A stretch of DNA of 64,000 nucleotides from Prochlorococcus sp. AG-363-P06 (GCA_003280025.1 QCGD01000002.1:40835-104834); one strand, 5' to 3'. Counted from the first letter of the stretch, positions 1 to 9,811 are shown. Notes: a model not told the origin generated them from the letters alone. Numbers and translations are program-made.

Positions 1-999
1 AGCTAAAAAAAGTCCAACCCCTGTACCCTCCTTTTTCTTAGAAGCTACTCCTCGAAAACCTTTTTGAAAAATTTTATCTTTCTCATTCTTTGTTATTTTT
101 TTTCCGTCATCAAAAACGACAAGACCTTTAGCCGTAAAAGCAATCCCAATCTCAGCTTCTTTTTTTGCATATTTAAATGCATTTTCTAATACATTGGCTA
201 CGATTTCAGCAATCACACCATATTTTGATTCAATTGCTTTCAATGTCCAATCTGGCCATATAGCAGGTTGTGTCCAAGCTCTTTTATCTAAATTGGCGTT
301 AGCTTTACCTCTTTCTAATATTGGGTGTAATAAATTCTGAACAGTAATTATTTTGTCATTATCCAATTTAGGAGGTAGCAATAATCTCTCTTCTCCTATA
401 TCTAAAGGGAGTTTGATAGATACATTTAATTTTTCAAAAGAGTCAACATACTGGTTAATTTGATTTTGTTCTACCATCATGCTTTCAACAATTTCTATAG
501 AGTCATTATCTGTTCCAAGTCTTTTTATTAATAATTTGGCATAAGTTCTAATCGCAGCCAATGGATTTCTTAATTGATGAATTACAATGCTTACCTGACT
601 TTTTAAGTAATTTATTTCTTCATTACTAGTTTGACGTTCCATTTCAATAGAAACACAGTGCGCTAAAGAAATAGAGAGTGCTTTTAACCTAGAATCAAGA
701 TTTATTGGCCAATTTCCGTCTTTAAAATTAGTTTCTACTCTAAGAACACCGAGTAAAATGTCATTTTCTTGTAAGGGGTACCATCTCCTAGTAGGTTCTG
801 AAACTTTTAGTGTAGGATCATCATCTATAGATATTAAAAGCCTATCAACTTGAGGCCACTGACCAATAATTTCAAAAGTAGCTTTATTCCCATGCCTAGC
901 TATAGCAATATATATAACTAAATGAGTCACTCCCATAGAGCATCCGAAACTCTCTAGCTGTTTTAAAATTAGATCTTCAAATTTCTGGGAAATTTTCAT
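1..999 (-). CDS. Soluble two-component sensor histidine kinase, Hik2-like, C-terminus cut by the window edge
   Basis: Reading back from the ATG at 999 gives 333 codons that run off the window. The N-terminal ~120 residues look like a soluble GAF-type sensor, and no membrane helix is seen. The kinase core has an H-box HQLRNPLAAIRTYAKLL with the phospho-acceptor His141, an N-box LENAFKYA near residue 273, a DDG G1 box near 298 and a GTGVG G2 box near 326. Only the last few dozen residues should be missing. The H-box wording and soluble layout resemble cyanobacterial Hik2/chloroplast CSK, which link photosynthetic redox state to transcription; this assignment is inference. A Cys at residue 20 lies in the sensor domain. 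No response regulator lies next to it in the window. Confidence 0.85.
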   Translation of the reverse strand, partial: MKISQKFEDLILKQLESFGCSMGVTHLVIYIAIARHGNKATFEIIGQWPQVDRLLISIDDDPTLKVSEPTRRWYPLQENDILLGVLRVETNFKDGNWPINLDSRLKALSISLAHCVSIEMERQTSNEEINYLKSQVSIVIHQLRNPLAAIRTYAKLLIKRLGTDNDSIEIVESMMVEQNQINQYVDSFEKLNVSIKLPLDIGEERLLLPPKLDNDKIITVQNLLHPILERGKANANLDKRAWTQPAIWPDWTLKAIESKYGVIAEIVANVLENAFKYAKKEAEIGIAFTAKGLVVFDDGKKITKNEKDKIFQKGFRGVASKKKEGTGVGLFLA

Positions 1000-1253
1000 A
1001 GTAAATCAATTTTTGAATAAATTTTTTTTTAGAAAATTTAAAAAAAAACTTGTGAAAATCTGAAAAAAGTATTAAGATAATTAAAGAGGTCTTATATTTG
1101 ACCGACCTTAAATATGAACATCTGATCATATTTTATGCTAAATGAGAGGTTGATGGGTCCTCTATGTAATTTAGTGTGAATTTCAAATCACAGATATTAG
1201 ATTAGTAAAAATCAATAAGGCTAATCTCATTTATAATTCCGGAGTACCAATCA
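1000..1253. other. 254-bp intergenic region between divergent genes, with two inverted repeats
   Basis: No plausible coding frame is present; the longest ATG frame has 14 codons. Two inverted repeats are visible. AGAGG (1145-1149) faces CCTCT (1159-1163). AGATTAG (1199-1205) faces CTAATCT (1221-1227) across a 15-base loop, ending 26 bases before the DUF3155 start. This could be a structured 5' leader for the downstream gene or a small RNA. No known RNA family is recognised. Confidence 0.4.
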
Positions 1254-1622
1254 ATGTCAAAAAAAAGAAAGAGAATTAGCAGAAGAAGGCTTGCCGGTCA
1301 AAGAGTTATGGCTCATGTACCCATTTATCATATCGAAACTGGCAAACATAAGCCAGTCACAGCTGCACGAAGATTCATAGCAGAAAATGCATTATCTGCA
1401 CCGTCAGTTTTCAATGTTAGAAGAAATGAACATACAACTGATAGATTTTTTTGGGGAGAAAAAGGTTTATTTAGTGCTCAATATGCAGAAGAAAATCATT
1501 TTTTGTTTCCCTCACTAAAAGTTGTAGTTGAAGGAATTGGAGAAGAAAAAATTTTTGAAGGTTTAGAACTATCTGCAGATGATTGGGAAGAGATTGAAGA
1601 ATACGAATATGCTTTTGTTTAA
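1254..1622 (+). CDS. DUF3155-type cyanobacterial protein
   Basis: This 122-residue protein has a strongly basic N-terminus (KKRKRISRRR, residues 3-12) and an acidic C-terminus rich in Glu and Asp. The basic start followed by a conserved middle resembles the DUF3155 family of cyanobacteria, whose role is unknown. The basic segment could contact nucleic acid, but this is speculation. It starts at an ATG after a 254-bp leader with inverted repeats. Its stop overlaps the convergent esterase gene by 4 bases. Confidence 0.7.
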   Translation: MSKKRKRISRRRLAGQRVMAHVPIYHIETGKHKPVTAARRFIAENALSAPSVFNVRRNEHTTDRFFWGEKGLFSAQYAEENHFLFPSLKVVVEGIGEEKIFEGLELSADDWEEIEEYEYAFV

Positions 1623-2236
1623 AAAATATCTTTAATTTTTGAAATAATAATATCAATTAAATTTAAATCTATTTGATGATATCCATCAAATTCTATGAGT
1701 TTGCAAAAGTTAGAAGAGTTACTATTAACTATTTCATATATAGATCTTGAAGCTTCAATAGGAACTATGTCATCCATTAAACCATGACTTATTATCATTG
1801 GTGGGCAATTTTTGTCTGGAAGCCAAGTTGGATGAGGATATCCACTACAGCAGACGATTAATCCTAAATCCAATTTACAACCTGTCTCGATTGCCATTGC
1901 TGCGCCCTGAGAAAAACCTAATAAAATTGTTTTTTTGAGAGGGATTTGATTAATATCAAATTTTTTTAGTGACATTAATAGTCTATTAACCTCTTCCTCT
2001 GCTTCGTTCCAATCATGTGGGTATAAACCATACCACTGCCTTCCAGCACCACTAGGATGTAATCCTGGAGCTCTTAAAGCAATAACCTCAAAATCAATTT
2101 CTGAATTTTCTTTAATCTCCCTTCCAATAGGTATTAGATCATCCGCATCAGCGCCCCAACCATGAATCAAAATTATTCTATGCGTTGCAGTTTGAGAGGT
2201 AATCGAAACAAATTCATGATTGATATGGTATTTCAT
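1619..2236 (-). CDS. Alpha/beta hydrolase, phospholipase/carboxylesterase family
   Basis: At 205 residues this is the size of a single-domain serine esterase. The oxyanion-hole region is IHGWGADADDL, the nucleophile elbow is GFSQGAAMA, the probable catalytic Asp lies in SHGLMDDIVP and the probable His in FDGYHQI. This order matches the phospholipase/carboxylesterase (YpfH/Est-like) family. No signal peptide is visible, so it is probably cytoplasmic. The substrate is unknown. It is transcribed away from purH, with only 33 bp between the two divergent starts. Confidence 0.8.
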   Translation of the reverse strand: MKYHINHEFVSITSQTATHRIILIHGWGADADDLIPIGREIKENSEIDFEVIALRAPGLHPSGAGRQWYGLYPHDWNEAEEEVNRLLMSLKKFDINQIPLKKTILLGFSQGAAMAIETGCKLDLGLIVCCSGYPHPTWLPDKNCPPMIISHGLMDDIVPIEASRSIYEIVNSNSSNFCKLIEFDGYHQIDLNLIDIIISKIKDIF

Positions 2237-2269
2237 GTTTATATTCTTAAGTAATCAAGTTTTTCTACA

Positions 2270-3823
2270 ATGTCACCATTAGCTTTAGTAAGTGTTTCTG
2301 ATAAAACAAATATCATTTCCTTTTGTAAAGACTTAGTGGAGAAATTTAATTATAAAATTCTATCAAGTGGCGGAACTGCAAAATACCTATTAGATGCAAA
2401 CATTCCTGTTATTAAAGTTTCAGACTTTACAAACTCTCCAGAAATTCTTGAAGGAAGAGTAAAAACACTACATCCAAAAATTCACGGGGGAATTTTAGCA
2501 AAAAGGTCAGATGAAAAACATAAAAGAGATGTACAAATAAACAATCTTGAACTTATTGATTTAGTAGTAGTTAATTTATATCCATTTAAGAAGAAAACTG
2601 AAGCAAAATGTTCATGGGACGAAGCAATTGAAAATATTGATATAGGAGGCCCATCCATGATTAGATCGGCAGCTAAGAATCATAAAGATGTTTTTGTTTT
2701 AGTAGATCCTAGTCAATATGAAGATTTTATTGAAAAGAATCAAAAAGGAACCCTAAATGGAGAATACAAAGCAAAATTAGCTTTTGAAGCATTTCAACAT
2801 ACTGCTGACTACGATACTGCAATAACTAATTGGATAAGTAAGGAAAAAGATTTACTCCCCTCTAAGCATATTTCATCTTATCCACTAATAAAGACATTAC
2901 GATATGGAGAGAATCCACATCAAAAGGCCTTTTGGTATGGATTTAGTGAAATCGGTTGGAATTCAGCTGAACAATTACAGGGCAAAGAATTAAGTTATAA
3001 CAACTTATTAGATCTTGAATCTGCACTTTCAACCGTTTTAGAATTTGGCTATTCAGAAAAAAATGATTTTAATCAGAATTCCTATGCATCTGTAATTTTA
3101 AAACACAATAATCCTTGTGGAGCCTCTATAAGTAACTCTGCATCAAATGCATTTAAAAATGCGTTGGAATGTGACTCAGTTAGTGCTTTTGGAGGTATTG
3201 TTGCTTTTAATTCAAATGTAGATAAAGAAACAGCGTTAAATCTTACAAATATTTTCTTAGAGTGTGTAGTTGCTCCCTCTTTCGATAAAGAAGCATTAGA
3301 AATCTTAAAAATCAAAAAAAATTTAAGAGTTTTAAAGTTATCAAAAAATATGCTAGTCCACACCAACCAAACTTCATCTAAATCAATAATGGGAGGATTA
3401 TTAATTCAAGATACTGATGATAATAAAGAGAATAAAGAAAATTGGACTTCAGTTACCAAAAATAATCCAACTGATCAGCAAGCTTTAGATTTAGATTTTG
3501 CATGGAAAATTTGTAAACATGTCAAATCAAATGCCATTGTAATTACAAAAGATCGAAAAACTATCGGAATTGGAGCAGGGCAAATGAATAGGGTAGGAGC
3601 TGCGCGAATTGCATTGAATTCGGCTAAAGAAGAATGTTCTGGAGCTGTGTTAGCTAGCGATGGATTTTTTCCATTTTCAGATACAGTAGAACTTGCAAAT
3701 GAGTATGGTATAAGTTCAATTATTCAGCCAGGAGGCAGTTTAAGAGACGAAGAAAGTATTAATATGTGTAATCAAAAAGGAATATCTATGATATTCACCC
3801 AAAAAAGACATTTTCTACATTAA
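2270..3823 (+). CDS. purH: Bifunctional AICAR transformylase / IMP cyclohydrolase
   Basis: PurH catalyses the last two steps of de novo IMP synthesis: formyl transfer from 10-formyl-THF to AICAR, then ring closure. The 517 residues match the family length. The N-terminal MGS-like cyclohydrolase domain covers about residues 1-150 (SSGGTAKYL, EILEGRVKTLHPKIHGG). The C-terminal transformylase carries LRYGENPHQKA and the Lys-His pair K278-H279 in KHNNPCGAS. The ATG at 2270 fits the usual N-terminus. It is a stand-alone unit, with a divergent esterase upstream and a convergent DoxX gene 1 bp downstream. Confidence 0.97.
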   Translation: MSPLALVSVSDKTNIISFCKDLVEKFNYKILSSGGTAKYLLDANIPVIKVSDFTNSPEILEGRVKTLHPKIHGGILAKRSDEKHKRDVQINNLELIDLVVVNLYPFKKKTEAKCSWDEAIENIDIGGPSMIRSAAKNHKDVFVLVDPSQYEDFIEKNQKGTLNGEYKAKLAFEAFQHTADYDTAITNWISKEKDLLPSKHISSYPLIKTLRYGENPHQKAFWYGFSEIGWNSAEQLQGKELSYNNLLDLESALSTVLEFGYSEKNDFNQNSYASVILKHNNPCGASISNSASNAFKNALECDSVSAFGGIVAFNSNVDKETALNLTNIFLECVVAPSFDKEALEILKIKKNLRVLKLSKNMLVHTNQTSSKSIMGGLLIQDTDDNKENKENWTSVTKNNPTDQQALDLDFAWKICKHVKSNAIVITKDRKTIGIGAGQMNRVGAARIALNSAKEECSGAVLASDGFFPFSDTVELANEYGISSIIQPGGSLRDEESINMCNQKGISMIFTQKRHFLH

Positions 3824-3824
3824 A

Positions 3825-4385
3825 TTAGTTTGATTTTGGATAATAAGTTATTTTGTTAGTTTTTCTAAATAAAGCAAGTTTCCCAGGGCCTACACATAAG
3901 AAATAAAGAGAAATAGCTGCATATATAAATGACAACTCGAAGGCATAATTATGCCCTTCAACAACTGCGAGTGGGAAACCTTCTAATCCTGTATCTAATA
4001 GGTGAAAATAAACGGCAAATGCCATGGTAGATAAAAGTCCCAACGAGCATAGTCTTGGCAAAATTCCCAGAGCCAATCCTAATGGGCAAACTAATTGAGT
4101 TATAGCTGCGCCATAAGTCCAAGCCACAGGATCGCCTGGCAAAAAGGGGAAATACTTACCAACCACAAATTCCGCAAAACCCTGAGGATCCTCAAGCTTT
4201 TCTAAGCCATGATGAATCATTAAAACACAAAACCCAATTCGTAAAATAAAAATTGCTAATTCACCTAGAATATTGACATCAGCTCCTGATGTTGAACTGG
4301 CTACAACTACCTCTACTTTTTGGGGTGCTTTGGATCTATTCATTTTTGTTGTCACATTTTGATTAGATTGAGATGCGTCTTCCAT
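3825..4385 (-). CDS. DoxX-family membrane protein
   Basis: This 186-residue protein has a polar N-terminal tail of about 40 residues followed by a four-helix DoxX-like membrane domain. Family hallmarks are RIGFCVLMIHHGLEKL in the first helix, a WTYGAAITQLVCPLGLALG helix, and two more helices near residues 105-125 and 150-165. DoxX proteins are small membrane proteins of mostly unknown function, sometimes linked to redox or thiol stress. The predicted end abuts purH, which converges on it. The function here is not known. Confidence 0.75.
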   Translation of the reverse strand: MEDASQSNQNVTTKMNRSKAPQKVEVVVASSTSGADVNILGELAIFILRIGFCVLMIHHGLEKLEDPQGFAEFVVGKYFPFLPGDPVAWTYGAAITQLVCPLGLALGILPRLCSLGLLSTMAFAVYFHLLDTGLEGFPLAVVEGHNYAFELSFIYAAISLYFLCVGPGKLALFRKTNKITYYPKSN

Positions 4386-4473
4386 ACTTCTTTTTTTATT
4401 TCATTCTAAATAATAATTTATATTTTTAGGACAAATGTACGAAAAAAATTAAAAAACTAAGCAATGTTAGTAA

Positions 4474-5679
4474 TTATCTATTTTTTGAAGATATTGCTAT
4501 TAATTTCTCAATAACATCAGCCACCACTTTATCTGGAGTAGAAGCTCCAGAAGTAATTCCAACATTAATATTTCCACTAGGTAAAAAGCTATTATTTAAA
4601 ACCAACTCTGAGCCAAGAGGTTTATGTAATATTGAATTATTTTCCACTGAAATCCTCTCCGGTGCATCAATATGAAAAGAAGTGATATTTTTCGTGATTG
4701 CTATTTCTTGCAAGTGGGTAGTATTTGAAGAATTGAAACCTCCAATAACAACAAGAATATCAAGTTCTTCATCAACTAAAGAGAACATTGCATCTTGCCT
4801 TTCTTCGGTTGCATCACAAATAGTATTGAAAGCTAAAAAGTGGCTATTTAAGTTTTCTGGCCCAAATTTTTTTAACATTGTTCTTTCAAACAATTTACCT
4901 ATTTCTTCTGTCTCGCTTTTTAACATCGTTGTCTGGTTAGCTACTCCGACCCTATCTAAATCTTTATCAGGATCAAATCCATTTGAAAAAGCTTTAGCAA
5001 ATTTATTAAGGAACTCATTTCTATTTCCTTTTCCAAGAATATAGTCAGAGACATAATTTGCTTCTTCAAGATCAAGTACAACTAGATACTTGCCAGCAAA
5101 TGAGCTAGTTGCCAGAGTCTCTTCATGCTTAAATTTCCCATGAATTATTGATGTAAAAATATGTTTTTTATGCTTTTCAACCGTGTGCCATACCTTAGAG
5201 ACCCAAGGACATGTTGTATCTATAATATGACATCCTTTCTCATGAAGCAGTTTCATTTCTTGAACAGTCGCACCGAAAGCAGGCAAAATAACTACATCGC
5301 CATTTGAAACTAAGGAAAAGTCTTTAATACCATTTTTTGTTGAAATGAATTTAACATTCATTTTTCTTAAATGATCATTAACTGAGGGGTTATGAATTAT
5401 TTCGTTTGTTATCCAAATATTCTCATTAGGATAATGACGTCTAGTCTCATAAGCCATTGCAACGGCTCTTTCAACTCCCCAACAAAAACCAAAAGCTTTA
5501 GCTAGTTTTATATTTAATCTACCTTTTTTGTAAGTAAAACCGTTATCTCTTATAGAACTTATCAAATCACTTTGGTAAGCTTCTTCTAATGCTTGAGCTC
5601 TTTTCGTAGGAGAATCAAACCCCCTTCGGTTATATCTATCCGAATGATGAAGTGATCGTCTAAAAGCTTGAGTATCCAT
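4474..5679 (-). CDS. ispH: 4-hydroxy-3-methylbut-2-enyl diphosphate reductase
   Basis: IspH makes IPP and DMAPP in the last step of the MEP isoprenoid pathway, feeding chlorophyll phytyl and carotenoid synthesis. The 401 residues fit the longer cyanobacterial/plant type. Three cysteines for the 4Fe-4S cluster are visible: Cys66 in AFGFCWGVE, Cys157 in DTTCPWV and Cys288 in NTICDAT. In cyanobacteria ferredoxin is the likely electron donor (family knowledge). It lies downstream of the amt1 terminator on the same strand, so it is probably transcribed separately. Confidence 0.96.
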   Translation of the reverse strand: MDTQAFRRSLHHSDRYNRRGFDSPTKRAQALEEAYQSDLISSIRDNGFTYKKGRLNIKLAKAFGFCWGVERAVAMAYETRRHYPNENIWITNEIIHNPSVNDHLRKMNVKFISTKNGIKDFSLVSNGDVVILPAFGATVQEMKLLHEKGCHIIDTTCPWVSKVWHTVEKHKKHIFTSIIHGKFKHEETLATSSFAGKYLVVLDLEEANYVSDYILGKGNRNEFLNKFAKAFSNGFDPDKDLDRVGVANQTTMLKSETEEIGKLFERTMLKKFGPENLNSHFLAFNTICDATEERQDAMFSLVDEELDILVVIGGFNSSNTTHLQEIAITKNITSFHIDAPERISVENNSILHKPLGSELVLNNSFLPSGNINVGITSGASTPDKVVADVIEKLIAISSKNR

Positions 5680-5714
5680 TATCTAATATTACAACATTTT
5701 TAATAATTTTTAGT

Positions 5715-5747
5715 AAAAAAAAAGAAACCTGACATAAGTCAGGTTTC
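5715..5747 (-). terminator. Rho-independent terminator of amt1
   Basis: On the minus strand, GAAACCTGAC (5747-5738) pairs perfectly with GTCAGGTTTC (5733-5724) across a 4-base loop and is followed by nine T (5723-5715). It begins about 20 bases after the amt1 stop. There is no T-run on the other side, so it acts in one direction and separates amt1 from ispH. Confidence 0.93.
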
Positions 5748-5767
5748 TAAACTTATTTAAGTTTTAT

Positions 5768-7228
5768 TTATTTAGCAGAAGCGAAGTCAGGATATGCCTC
5801 CATTCCATGCTCTCCTATATCTAGACCTTGAATCTCTTCTTCTTCAGATACACGGATACCACCGAATAATCCTCCAATAACAGACCAAGCAATCCAACAA
5901 GTAACAAGTGTCCAAATAGCATAAGCCGCTGCACCAAGAGCTTGAACAAATAAAAGGTTTAAACCTCCACCATTGAACAAACCAAGACCAGCTCCATCAC
6001 CTTGGACTGCTGTACCCCAAAGTCCGATGACGATAGTACCCCATACACCACAAACTCCGTGAACAGAGAAAGCACCTACAGGGTCATCGATTTCAGCCGC
6101 ATCAAGCGCTGAGACAGAAAATACAACAATAATACCTCCTACAAGACCTGCGAACCAGGAACCAGCAAGAGTCATATCACCACAACCGGCTGTAATACTA
6201 ACTAAACCAGCAAGAATTCCATTAATTATCATTGTAAGATCTGGTTTTCCCGAAGTTAAAGTAGAAACTACAGTTGCTCCTATAGCACCTGCAGCAGCAG
6301 CCAAAGTTGTTGTTACAGCTACATATGGAACCCATTGATCCATAGCAAGTTGAGAACCTGGATTAAATCCATACCAACCTATCCATAGAACTAAAGCCCC
6401 CAAAGTAGCTATAGCCATATTGTGTCCAGGCATAGCCTGAGGTTTTCCATTAGAGAATTTACCAATTCTTGGACCTAGCAGCATAGCGCCTACTAGACCA
6501 GCCCAAGCTCCAACTGAATGAACAATTGATGAACCGGCAAAGTCAATAAAACCGAGAGAATCAAGCCAGCCGCCATTCCATTTCCAACTTCCAGCAATTG
6601 GGTAAATGAATGCTGTTAATACGATCGCAAAAACAACGAACTCACCAAACTTAACTCTTTCAGCAACAAGACCTGAAACGATAGTTGCTGCAGTACCTGC
6701 GAATGCAGACTGGAATAAGAAATCAACAGTTGGAACTAATGCAGCATCAGCAACCATATCTGAGGTAACTGTTGGATCAAAAAATAAGCCTCCAAAATAA
6801 AGCCATCCGTCAGCAACACTCCCTCCGTACATTAATGAATAGCCAATAAACCAATAAGAGGTTACAGCAAGAGCAAATACAAAGAGGTTTTTAGCAAGTA
6901 TGTTGACTGCGTTCTTAGAACGACACATACCTGCTTCAACCATAGCGAAACCAGCGTTCATAAAGATCACTAGAACAGTAGCGATCAAAAGCCATAAATT
7001 GTTAGCAAGAAAAGCTGCATTCAACTCAGGTAAATCAGCTGCATGAGCTGATAGATTAAAAATACCTAAACCAAACAAAGCCAAAGGAACAGTTGCAAGC
7101 CACAACATAGAGCGGTTAGAACTAAATCCTCGAATACTCCTCAAAAGGAGCATAGGTCCGTTAACAAGACTTGCATCTTGAAGTTTGGGCCTAGAGCGCC
7201 TTTGAGGCGTTTGCAAAGCAGTGGTCAT
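5768..7228 (-). CDS. amt1: Ammonium transporter Amt1
   Basis: This is a 486-residue Amt/Rh-family channel for ammonium uptake across the plasma membrane. An N-terminal extension of about 64 residues ends in a signal-like stretch with a possible cleavage after SAHA. About 11 transmembrane helices follow. The family signature DFAGSSIVHSVGAWAG and the pore His residues (SIVHSVG and FSVHGVCGVWG) are present. The 160-bp upstream region has a consensus NtcA box, implying induction under nitrogen limitation. A strong terminator follows the gene. The AlaGly-rich coding style is typical of a highly expressed gene. Confidence 0.97.
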   Translation of the reverse strand: MTTALQTPQRRSRPKLQDASLVNGPMLLLRSIRGFSSNRSMLWLATVPLALFGLGIFNLSAHAADLPELNAAFLANNLWLLIATVLVIFMNAGFAMVEAGMCRSKNAVNILAKNLFVFALAVTSYWFIGYSLMYGGSVADGWLYFGGLFFDPTVTSDMVADAALVPTVDFLFQSAFAGTAATIVSGLVAERVKFGEFVVFAIVLTAFIYPIAGSWKWNGGWLDSLGFIDFAGSSIVHSVGAWAGLVGAMLLGPRIGKFSNGKPQAMPGHNMAIATLGALVLWIGWYGFNPGSQLAMDQWVPYVAVTTTLAAAAGAIGATVVSTLTSGKPDLTMIINGILAGLVSITAGCGDMTLAGSWFAGLVGGIIVVFSVSALDAAEIDDPVGAFSVHGVCGVWGTIVIGLWGTAVQGDGAGLGLFNGGGLNLLFVQALGAAAYAIWTLVTCWIAWSVIGGLFGGIRVSEEEEIQGLDIGEHGMEAYPDFASAK

Positions 7229-7308
7229 AAAAAAAAATTAGATCTGCAGAAAAACAGTTTTACTGTTTCCTTTAATATAATTCTGCGCAGAAAACTTAAT
7301 AGTGTCTA

Positions 7309-7322
7309 GTATTCGTTGATAC
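7309..7322. promoter_or_regulatory. NtcA box upstream of amt1
   Basis: GTATTCGTTGATAC (GTATCAACGAATAC on the amt1 strand) matches the NtcA consensus GTA-N8-TAC exactly and is centred about 87 bases upstream of the amt1 start. TA-rich -10 candidates lie downstream, such as TATATT at 7279-7274. The spacing is a little longer than the classic class II arrangement, so the exact promoter is not fixed. Confidence 0.75.
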
Positions 7323-7390
7323 CTTTTTTACAGTTGCATTCTTAAAGATATTTTTTAATTTTGAACATTGTTTTTAAATATTCCATTTAA

Positions 7391-8137
7391 TTAATCTAAT
7401 TTCAAAGATTTAATTCCATTCCATGAAACATGGTCTAAATGGAATTCAAAACAACAAGGTATTAAAATCATTCCTGCGCTTAAAGATTTTCTAAAAAGCT
7501 TTCCATATAAGGGATCTGCTTCATCACCAGGCGCAAAATAATATGCATCTTTTCTAGTCATGCAAGGGATTAAAACACTTTTACTCTCTGGGATTAATTC
7601 TTTCAATTCTACTAAATGTTTTTGGCCTCTTTTCGTTTCTGTATCTGGGAAAAAAGCTACATTTTCTTTAATCCAAGTAGTATTTTTAACCTCTACATAA
7701 ATCTTACGATTATCAGGATTTGAAGATTTAGGAGTCAAAAGGAAGTCGATTCTACTTTTTTTATCCTTACCATAAGGGACCTCAGATTTAATTGTTTCTA
7801 TATCACCTATCTTTTCTCTCAGCAATTTCTTTTCGATGACATTTTTAATTAGCTTGTTTGCAAATAAAGTATTTATACCTACCCAAACCTGTTGATTATT
7901 TTTATCTATCGCTCTTACTTGCTCCCAAGTATAAGGTAATTTTCTTTTAGGAGAAGAAGACAAACTTAGTCTTACTTTTGATCCATAGTGTAACAGTCCT
8001 TTCATTGGACCTGTATTTGCGCAATGGGCAGTTACTATTTCACCTGTATCTAGTTGGATATCCGCAAGAAATCTTTTATATCTTTTAATTAAAACCCCTT
8101 CAATTAATGGATCAAATTCAATTATCCGATCATTCAT
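7391..8137 (-). CDS. sfsA: SfsA-family protein (sugar fermentation stimulation homologue)
   Basis: The 248 residues match SfsA proteins. Hallmarks are [23 protein letters not shown] near the N-terminus, the nuclease-like core (SRIDFLL then YVEVKNTTW) and [16 protein letters not shown]. SfsA has a restriction-endonuclease-like fold and is reported to bind nucleic acid; its physiological role is unclear despite the name. It lies upstream of amt1 on the same strand but 160 bp away, behind the NtcA-controlled promoter region, so it is probably a separate unit. murJ diverges from it. Confidence 0.9.
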   Translation of the reverse strand: MNDRIIEFDPLIEGVLIKRYKRFLADIQLDTGEIVTAHCANTGPMKGLLHYGSKVRLSLSSSPKRKLPYTWEQVRAIDKNNQQVWVGINTLFANKLIKNVIEKKLLREKIGDIETIKSEVPYGKDKKSRIDFLLTPKSSNPDNRKIYVEVKNTTWIKENVAFFPDTETKRGQKHLVELKELIPESKSVLIPCMTRKDAYYFAPGDEADPLYGKLFRKSLSAGMILIPCCFEFHLDHVSWNGIKSLKLD

Positions 8138-8209
8138 AAATATGTTGTTAATTAAAAATCAAATATAATTGAAACTTAATCCTCTTGAAAAATTTTTAGA
8201 TAAAACCAA

Positions 8210-9811
8210 ATGAAATCGTATTTTAAAAACAATATTGTTTCAATTTCATTTGGTACCACTATTAGCAAATTAGCAGGATGTATTAGACAAGTTACAATAG
8301 CTGCCGCTTTTGGTATTGGAATAACATACGATGCATTTAATTATGCATATATAATTCCAAGTTTTTTACTAATAATAATTGGTGGGATTAATGGTCCATT
8401 ACATAATGCAATTGTTGCAGTAATTACTCCTCTTAAACAAAAAGATGGGGGAATTGTTCTAACTCAAATAAGTATAAAAGTAACTTTATTATTATTTGTT
8501 TTAGGTCTATTAATTTATTTTAATGCAGGGTTTTTTATTAATTTAATAGCTCCTAATTTAAGTAATGAAGGACAATCTATTGCAACTTATCAATTAAAAG
8601 TACTTACTCCTTGCATCCCTTTATCTGGTTTCATAGGTTTAAGTTTTGGAGCCCTTAATTCTAGAAATAAATTCTTCGTATCCAGTATAAGCCCAGCCAT
8701 AACAAGCCTAACTACTATTATTTTTATTTTCATTAGCTGGTTTTTAAATTATCAAGATAAAAGTTCAAATTTACTTACTGATAAAGGATTACTAGCTTTT
8801 GCAACATTAACAGGGGTCTTTATACAATTCTCTATTCAAATATGGGAAATATATAAGATTGGTTTATTGCGCTTAAAGTCGACTTGGTGTTCATTAAGAA
8901 ATGAAGAAAAGAGAATTTTTAATCTAATTTTTCCTGCATCTATTTCGTCTGGGCTTGGTCAAATTAATGTATTTATTGATATGTTTTTTGCTTCCAGCTT
9001 TCCAGGAGCAGCATCAGGATTAGCTTATGGAAACTTTCTTATACAAGCTCCGGTTGGCATCTTATCAAACTCTTTAATTTTACCAATACTTCCAACATTT
9101 TCTAAATTAAGGAATAATCAAGAGAATAGGGAGTTAGAAAAAAAATTAATATCAACAATAGAATATTGTTTCTTAATAACTATATGTTTAACTGGTTTTT
9201 TTATTACATATAATAATCAAATTGTAGAATTAGTTTTTCAAAGAGGTGCTTTTGATTACGAAGCAGTTTTGAAAGTCAGGAATATTTTAATTGCATATGC
9301 AGTTGGAATTCCATTTTATCTTTATAGGGATTTATTAGTAAGGACCTACTACTCACTAGAAAAGACAAGATTACCTTTTCAATTGTCATTGGGGGGAATA
9401 ATACTTAATATGCTTTTTGATTGGTTTTTAATAGGGGCGCCAACTGTAAACTTTGGAAATATTTCACCGTTTAATTTCGGTATTGTAGGAATAATTTTGT
9501 CTTCAGCAATAGTTAACTTTATTATTTGTATTTTTCTTTCCATAAATTTGCAAAATCACAATATCCATTTACCTAAATTGAATTTATTAAAGAAAATTCT
9601 CTTAATTTATTTATCATCTGCTGCAACTGGCTCAATTTGTTTTTCGATTTCCAACAACATAAATAAATCGAATAATAATATTTTTGATTTATCTATGCTG
9701 ATTGTTTTAAGTTTAGCTTTTTTTATAATTTATTTTTTACTCACAAAACTTTTAAAAATAAATAATTTTAAGTTATTTGACAAGAAAAATTATTTATCTA
9801 ATAAATTCTGA
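8210..9811 (+). CDS. murJ: Lipid II flippase MurJ
   Basis: This is a 533-residue polytopic membrane protein of the MOP/MVF superfamily that flips lipid-linked peptidoglycan precursor across the plasma membrane. Hallmarks are TTISKLAGCIRQVTIAAAFG at the N-terminus, a mid-protein NVFIDMFFASSFPGAASGL helix, and FQRGAFDYEAV with a following Pro-rich helix. About 14 hydrophobic helices are visible. Its 3' end overlaps the convergent small gene at 9790-10080 by 22 bases. It starts at an ATG 72 bp from the divergent sfsA start. Confidence 0.93.
   Translation: MKSYFKNNIVSISFGTTISKLAGCIRQVTIAAAFGIGITYDAFNYAYIIPSFLLIIIGGINGPLHNAIVAVITPLKQKDGGIVLTQISIKVTLLLFVLGLLIYFNAGFFINLIAPNLSNEGQSIATYQLKVLTPCIPLSGFIGLSFGALNSRNKFFVSSISPAITSLTTIIFIFISWFLNYQDKSSNLLTDKGLLAFATLTGVFIQFSIQIWEIYKIGLLRLKSTWCSLRNEEKRIFNLIFPASISSGLGQINVFIDMFFASSFPGAASGLAYGNFLIQAPVGILSNSLILPILPTFSKLRNNQENRELEKKLISTIEYCFLITICLTGFFITYNNQIVELVFQRGAFDYEAVLKVRNILIAYAVGIPFYLYRDLLVRTYYSLEKTRLPFQLSLGGIILNMLFDWFLIGAPTVNFGNISPFNFGIVGIILSSAIVNFIICIFLSINLQNHNIHLPKLNLLKKILLIYLSSAATGSICFSISNNINKSNNNIFDLSMLIVLSLAFFIIYFLLTKLLKINNFKLFDKKNYLSNKF

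Noticed and set aside
6606..6800. Plus-strand frame inside amt1
   Set aside because: It is a shadow of the highly biased amt1 coding sequence, with no start context or family features.
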